DNA of 64,000 nt from Candidatus Gallimonas merdae (GTDB lineage: Bacteria > Bacillota > Clostridia > Christensenellales > Borkfalkiaceae), in the NCBI GenBank assembly GCA_904419525.1, contig CAJFRT010000002.1, positions 62,001 through 126,000 of the forward strand, in the 5' to 3' direction. The notes below the pieces were generated by a model, which saw only the letters and a list, made by a program, of their open reading frames with translations, was not told where the DNA came from and did not search any database. Below are positions 59,944 to 64,000 of the stretch, piece by piece. Position 1 is the stretch's first letter. Every line of letters starts with the position of its first letter. Both the position numbers and the translations under genes were made by a program.

Positions 59944-60218
59944 GTTTCCCTCCCCTCTCGTCCGCCGATGCGGCGAACGAAATACGAACATTTGTTTGCC
60001 TTTTTATCTTAGCATTGATTGTTGCCAGACGCCTGCCTGTATGCCAAAAAAATTCAAGAAAATCCGGAAAATTTTTGGCCGTTCGGAAAGACTTTCCCGC
60101 AAAACCCGCATGCCGCCCGAAATACAGCGGACTTTCGGGGAGCCGCCCCGTCTGCCGTCCTGAAAATTTTTCCGGCGAAAGAATTGTAATTTCTGCGCGC
60201 GCGTGTTATAATGGGTAC
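59944..60218. other. Intergenic region between phage cassette and exported protein
   Basis: 275 bases, AT-rich near 60000-60070. The promoter of the plus-strand gene is at 60184. No convincing promoter for the minus-strand cassette was found here. Confidence 0.5.
60184..60212 (+). promoter_or_regulatory. Promoter of the large exported protein
   Basis: TTGTAA (60184-60189), 17 nt, TATAAT (60207-60212), then 6 nt to ATG 60219; no Shine-Dalgarno sequence. Confidence 0.8.
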
Positions 60219-62768
60219 ATGACGATACGAAAGAGTGCGGGCGCCGCGCTCGCCGCCCTGTTTGTGTTCGGGGCGGTGTGCACCGCGATCCCGCAGATGA
60301 CAACCGACGTTTTCGCCGCCGGACCGGAGCAGACTTCACAACCCGCCGTTCTTACGACCGGGAATGCTTCCCTGTTCCTGCCCGAAAGCTATGAACAGTA
60401 TCTTGCGCTCGAAAATCCGGCCGACGCTGCCTTTTCAGAACGGTATATCGCGGTTGCGGACGGCAGCACGCTCTATCTGTATCAGCGGGAAAACGGCGCC
60501 TATACCTCCTATACGGCAAGTGCGACCATCACCAAGATCCAGTTCGCGGGCGACCGCCTGTATTTCACCGTGCGCGGCACTTCCAACTCGTTCTGGTACT
60601 ACGACTGCATAGAAAACACGGCGCAGCAGGTCGGCTCGCTCAACTGTTCCACCTTCCTCATCGTGGACGATGCGCTCTATACCGCCGTCATCGCGGGCAG
60701 CCAGATGACGCTCGCGCGGCGCTCTCTCGACGAACTCGACGGCGAAGGCACTTCGCTCGGAACGCTCTCCACCGGCACGGAGCCCTGGCTCGCCTGGGCG
60801 AACGATACCCTTTACTGCATCGTCGGCGGTACCATCTACCGCCCGAGCAACGGCATGTTCGACGACAGGAACGGGTACTATATCGGCGATTTTGAACAGA
60901 GCTCCGGGATCTCCTCCGTCTGCTCGGACGGCACCTTGCTCTACTTCTCCTCCTCCGCGGGATTTTTCCGCAGAGAGACTGCCATCGACGCCAAGCCCGT
61001 CCTCCTTTCGTCCGACGATCAGCTCTGCGGCGTGACGGCGCTCACCTGCGAGGGCGGAACGCTCTACTGCATATCGGGCTCGTCCGTTCATACGATTTCG
61101 CTGGCGGACGGTTCCGCAGCCTTCACCGACTACGAGATCGCCTCTGCGTCCGACTCCGTCAACCGCATTTCGGAGGCTTCCGACACGGCCCGCGCAGGCG
61201 ATCTGCTGGTCACGGCAGACACGGGCAATTCCCGCGTGAGCGTCTTCAATTTTTCCACGGACAGCTATACGGTGATCGGCTGTGCCGCCGCGCCCTCCCT
61301 TGTCGCCACGGACGGCGAAATCATTGCTTACGCCGCAGGCGCACAGGTCTACACCTGCGATTATGCGGCGGGCGAACGGGAATTCACTGCGGCGGAGCTC
61401 TCCGGCGTGGACATTGCCGGCCTTGCCGTGCTCTACGGCGAGACATACTACGTCAAGACGAACGGGACGCGCGGCGTCGTGGGCGGAGCTTCGACCGAAA
61501 TGGGCAGCGCGACCCCGACCGGGCTCACCTGTGACCTGTACGGAAATCTCTACGTCTCCTTTGCAAGCGGCAATGCACGCCGTTTCACCGAAGAAGAGTT
61601 CGTTCAGAGCGGCACGGGAACGGACACCGGCATCGCCGTCGCCGCGGACGCGACCTCCCTCAGGGCCGACTTCGAGGGCAACCTCTACTATCTTTCGGCC
61701 GGCGCGTTATACTGCAACGGCGAATTGTTTGCCTCTGTCGACGGCGGCGACTTCGTCTACATGCAAAGCGACGCCGTTCCCGTCTCCTTCGCGCTCGGGT
61801 TCGAGGACGATTCCGTCTATTTCAATTTCGGAAATTACATGATCGCAAGCAATGCCAGCACCGAAGAACAGCCAGGCCCCCTTGCGGGCATTCCGACGCT
61901 CGGCGAGATCGCGGAGGACGGCGCAAGGGCGGCGACGTTTTCCCACCATTCGCAGACCGGACTGCTTGTAGACGTCGCGGCGCGCACCGTGGGCATCGAC
62001 ACCGACCTTGCCGAATTCAGATCCTCCGACAGCGCCTATTTTCCCTACCGCGGCTATGCACGCTCTGTGGAGGCGCGCCGTGGGCTTCTGCTTGCCTCCA
62101 CCTCGGAGGAAGCGGGCGGCTATTCCCTGGTACTCTTCCCGGAAGAGGACGGCTCCTATACGGCGCGCCTCTACCGATCGGAAGCGCTCACCCCGGCGGA
62201 AGAGACCTTCCGCGAAGAACCGTCCGTGCGCTGGCTCACCAATGAAGTGGGCGCCTACTATGCGCCCTGTCTCGATGCCTCGCTCTCGGCCGAGACCCTT
62301 GCGCGCGGGACGCAGGTCACCGTGATCGGCTATTTTACCGCGCCCGACCGCGCGTATGCGCTCGTGGAATATGAGGGAGGAACGCAGAAAAACACGGCGC
62401 AGGGCTGGATCCCCTCGGCGTATCTTTCCGCGGTTTCCCCCGATCTGTCCGCCGGGGACGACTATACGCTTGCCTATCTCAAAGCGGATCGGGACGGCAT
62501 CATCTTCACCGCGGCGGACGGCTCCGAAAAGACGGTGACCGAGCGCGTGCAGGTGCGCCTGTATGACAACGGCGACGGCACCTATACCGCAAGGCTCTTT
62601 GACGATCCCGCATACAGCGCAACCGTCACGGAAGACATGCTGGACAAGGACAATTCAGAAGTGCTGCGCATTGCGCTCATCGTCATTCTGTCCGTACTGG
62701 CGCTCGTCATCATCGGCGTGTATATCTTCCTGCTTCCATGGGAAAAATACCGGAAAAAACGCATATAA
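60219..62768 (+). CDS. Large exported propeller-like protein with SH3-like module and membrane anchor
   Basis: An 849-residue protein, function unknown. Signal peptide (about residues 1-34). Residues 40-600 contain repeating blade-like units (YIAVADGSTLYLYQRENG, AGDRLYFTVRGTSNSFWYYD, NDTLYCIVGGTIYR) typical of beta-propellers. Near 690-760 an SH3-like region (YALVEYEGGTQKNTAQGWIP) follows, then a strand-rich region and one TM helix (about 815-840, ALIVILSVLALVIIGVYIFL) with a basic cytoplasmic tail. It would be displayed outside the cell on a C-terminal anchor. The start at 60219 is set by the promoter and signal peptide; the open frame upstream is not used. Confidence 0.82.
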   Translation: MTIRKSAGAALAALFVFGAVCTAIPQMTTDVFAAGPEQTSQPAVLTTGNASLFLPESYEQYLALENPADAAFSERYIAVADGSTLYLYQRENGAYTSYTASATITKIQFAGDRLYFTVRGTSNSFWYYDCIENTAQQVGSLNCSTFLIVDDALYTAVIAGSQMTLARRSLDELDGEGTSLGTLSTGTEPWLAWANDTLYCIVGGTIYRPSNGMFDDRNGYYIGDFEQSSGISSVCSDGTLLYFSSSAGFFRRETAIDAKPVLLSSDDQLCGVTALTCEGGTLYCISGSSVHTISLADGSAAFTDYEIASASDSVNRISEASDTARAGDLLVTADTGNSRVSVFNFSTDSYTVIGCAAAPSLVATDGEIIAYAAGAQVYTCDYAAGEREFTAAELSGVDIAGLAVLYGETYYVKTNGTRGVVGGASTEMGSATPTGLTCDLYGNLYVSFASGNARRFTEEEFVQSGTGTDTGIAVAADATSLRADFEGNLYYLSAGALYCNGELFASVDGGDFVYMQSDAVPVSFALGFEDDSVYFNFGNYMIASNASTEEQPGPLAGIPTLGEIAEDGARAATFSHHSQTGLLVDVAARTVGIDTDLAEFRSSDSAYFPYRGYARSVEARRGLLLASTSEEAGGYSLVLFPEEDGSYTARLYRSEALTPAEETFREEPSVRWLTNEVGAYYAPCLDASLSAETLARGTQVTVIGYFTAPDRAYALVEYEGGTQKNTAQGWIPSAYLSAVSPDLSAGDDYTLAYLKADRDGIIFTAADGSEKTVTERVQVRLYDNGDGTYTARLFDDPAYSATVTEDMLDKDNSEVLRIALIVILSVLALVIIGVYIFLLPWEKYRKKRI

Positions 62769-62784
62769 ATTTTTTCCTTCCCTG

Positions 62785-62845
62785 TTGACAACGGCGCAAA
62801 AGTGTAGTATCGTAAAATAGAAAAAACGGTGCGCCCGGCGCACCG
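62785..62845 (+). promoter_or_regulatory. Promoter and 5' hairpin of the GH43 gene
   Basis: TTGACA (62785-62790), 17 nt, TATCGT (62808-62813). Then a 9-bp palindrome CGGTGCGCC-C-GGCGCACCG (62827-62845) in the leader, which could be an operator or an RNA stem. Confidence 0.7.
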
Positions 62846-62874
62846 ATCAAAAACAATTGTTGAGGAATGAATGT

Positions 62875-63891
62875 ATGGCAACCTACCTCTCTCCCCTTGC
62901 GCCCCAGCGCGCAGACCCCTATCTGTACAAGCACAACGGCAAGTACTACTTTACGGCGACCTGCCCGCTGTATGACAGGCTTGAGATCCGCTGTGCGGAC
63001 ACCGTGAACGCGGTCGCCTCCGCTCCCGCGCGCGTCGTCTGGAAGAAGCACGAGACCGGAGCGCTCGCTTCGCACATCTGGGCGCCCGAACTCCACTACA
63101 TCATGGGGAAATGGGTCATTTACTTTGCCGCGGGACATCAGCCCGACGTCTGGGATATCCGCCCCTATGCGCTCGTCTGCAAGGGAGACGACCCCATGAA
63201 AGACGACTGGGGCGATGCCGTTCCCATGCAGGCCGCGGACGGCGATCCCTACCCCTTCACCGATTTCTCCCTGGACATGACCGTATTTGAAAATCAGGGA
63301 AGATGGTATGCGATCTGGGCGCAGAAGTTCGGCTGCCAGCGGGCTCCGACTCCCATTTCCGATCTGCTCATCGCCGAACTGGAGACCCCCACAAAGCTCA
63401 GGACGGTCTTTGTGCGGCTCACCTCCCCCGACTACGACTGGGAGCGCGACGGCGGATTCTGGGTCAACGAAGGCCCCGCCGTCCTGCAGGGACCGGAGAC
63501 GAAGGGAAAGATCTACATGACCTACTCCGCTTCGGCGACGGGCGCCTGCTACTGTATGGGCATGCTGTCTGCCGATGCAGACGCCGATCTGCTCGATCCC
63601 CGCAGCTGGACCAAGGAGAGATACCCCGTTCTCAAGACGGACGAATCCCTGAAAGTCTACGGCCCCGGGCACAACTGCTTTGTGCGCGGCGACGAAGACG
63701 AGGTCCTCACCCTGCTGCACTTCCGCGACTATGAAAAGATCGTCGGTGACCCGCTGGACGACCACAACCGCCACGCGCACGTCATGAAGGTGCAGTTCGA
63801 CAAAAACGGACGCCCCCTGTTCCGGCTCGATGCCGCACAGCTCTACAACACGCCCTACGAAAACGAGAAACAAAAAGGCATCAACGATTAA
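62875..63891 (+). CDS. Glycoside hydrolase family 43 protein
   Basis: A 338-residue five-bladed-propeller glycosidase without signal peptide, so acting inside the cell on imported oligosaccharides; arabinofuranosidase or xylosidase activity is typical of the family. The catalytic triad is plausible: Asp in QRADPYLYKHNGKYYF, Asp in FSLDMTVFENQGRWY and Glu in WVNEGPAVLQGP. HIWAPELHYIMGKWVIYF is characteristic. The start is ATG 62875 after GAGG; an in-frame ATG 18 bases upstream lacks a site. Fits with the GH127 enzyme as arabinoside users. Confidence 0.88.
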   Translation: MATYLSPLAPQRADPYLYKHNGKYYFTATCPLYDRLEIRCADTVNAVASAPARVVWKKHETGALASHIWAPELHYIMGKWVIYFAAGHQPDVWDIRPYALVCKGDDPMKDDWGDAVPMQAADGDPYPFTDFSLDMTVFENQGRWYAIWAQKFGCQRAPTPISDLLIAELETPTKLRTVFVRLTSPDYDWERDGGFWVNEGPAVLQGPETKGKIYMTYSASATGACYCMGMLSADADADLLDPRSWTKERYPVLKTDESLKVYGPGHNCFVRGDEDEVLTLLHFRDYEKIVGDPLDDHNRHAHVMKVQFDKNGRPLFRLDAAQLYNTPYENEKQKGIND

Positions 63892-63929
63892 AAGGTGCGC
63901 CCCGCGGGATCCGCGGGGCGCACCTTTGC
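63892..63929 (+). terminator. Terminator of the GH43 gene
   Basis: 16-bp perfect stem 63892-63907 / 63911-63926, starting at the stop codon; only a short T tract. Confidence 0.75.
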
Positions 63930-63970
63930 AAAAGAACCGCGGCTCGAACAGCCGCGGCTCTTTTATTTTT
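63930..63970 (-). terminator. Terminator for a minus-strand gene entering from the right
   Basis: 15-bp stem 63930-63944 / 63950-63964; the single mismatch on the plus strand becomes a G-U pair on the minus strand, which also has the T-run. Confidence 0.7.
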
Positions 63971-63973
63971 CGG

Positions 63974-64000
63974 TTATTTCGTCCCGAACAGACGGTCCCC
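63974..64000 (-). CDS. C-terminal end of an unidentified minus-strand gene
   Basis: Read on the minus strand the last bases encode GDRLFGTK followed by TAA (63974-63976), and a terminator lies directly after. Too short to identify; the rest is outside the window. Confidence 0.4.
   Translation of the reverse strand, partial: GDRLFGTK

Noticed and set aside
59733-62768. Longer form of the exported protein beginning at 59733
   Set aside because: The added part is antisense to the phage regulator; signal peptide and promoter place the start at 60219.
62827-63907. Recurring GGTGCGCC hairpins (also at 22873) as a mobile repeat family
   Set aside because: The shared part is only about 8 bases at the base of different terminators or stems; stems and loops otherwise differ, so chance in GC-rich hairpins is enough.

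Overview
The window reads as chromosome of a fairly GC-rich, endospore-lineage anaerobic Clostridia-type bacterium, probably a gut commensal. Evidence: pyruvate:ferredoxin oxidoreductase, a SpoVAC sporulation protein, a tryptophan T-box leader, an ECF transporter cassette, FeoAB, a complete L-rhamnose pathway ending in lactaldehyde reductase, and secreted glycan/mucin hydrolases. Promoters are near-consensus sigma-A type (TTGACA-17-TATAAT). A Christensenellales-like assignment is my inference and was not tested.

Layout. 1-1.6 kb: ecfA1/ecfA2 ATPases (the second cut by the window edge). 2.0-5.6 kb: PFOR with a structured leader. 5.6-9.7 kb: GH127 beta-L-arabinofuranosidase lipoprotein divergent from an AraC regulator. 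9.8-14.3 kb: small redox and hypothetical proteins, SpoVAC, and an LRR surface lipoprotein. 14.4-16.2 kb: tRNA-Pro(AGG), an XRE regulator/SHOCT membrane protein pair with twin operators, and rnpB with a duplicated 3' end. 16.2-22.3 kb: pyruvate kinase, ferritin, and a MarR-controlled heterodimeric ABC exporter. 22.3-27.0 kb: XRE membrane regulator, phosphoesterase, tRNA-Pro(CGG) followed by tRNA-like scars, and a P-type ATPase. 27.2-33.5 kb: T-box-controlled TrpB2, M60-like peptidase, EamA transporter. 33.8-37.1 kb: ade - GNAT/RdgB fusion - yfcE operon. 37.3-40.6 kb: feoA-feoB-rluA-GNAT operon. 40.7-45.2 kb: small membrane protein, Gfo/Idh/MocA oxidoreductase, zinc-ribbon protein, and the ylxM-ffh-rpsP-khpA operon. 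45.4-51.1 kb: rhamnose operon (rhaB-rhaA-rhaD, fucO) with a divergent AraC regulator. 51.1-59.9 kb: a minus-strand phage head cassette (terminase, portal, scaffold, capsid, adaptor, propeller protein) with no tail, lysis, replication or integration genes in view, interrupted by one plus-strand exported-protein gene. 60.2-63.9 kb: a large exported propeller-like protein and a GH43 glycosidase.

How the genes fit together. Arabinofuranosidases (GH127, GH43) and the M60-like peptidase would release sugars from plant and host glycans. Rhamnose is isomerised, phosphorylated and split to dihydroxyacetone phosphate and lactaldehyde, which FucO reduces to 1,2-propanediol. Glycolytic carbon passes through pyruvate kinase to PFOR, whose iron-sulfur demand fits the nearby FeoAB and ferritin.

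Most notable: (i) the isolated, intact-looking phage head cassette; (ii) a conserved hairpin found downstream of both rnpB and tRNA-Pro(CGG), each time followed by a partial copy of that RNA gene; (iii) several strong promoters placed 6-9 nt before a start codon, implying leaderless mRNAs.
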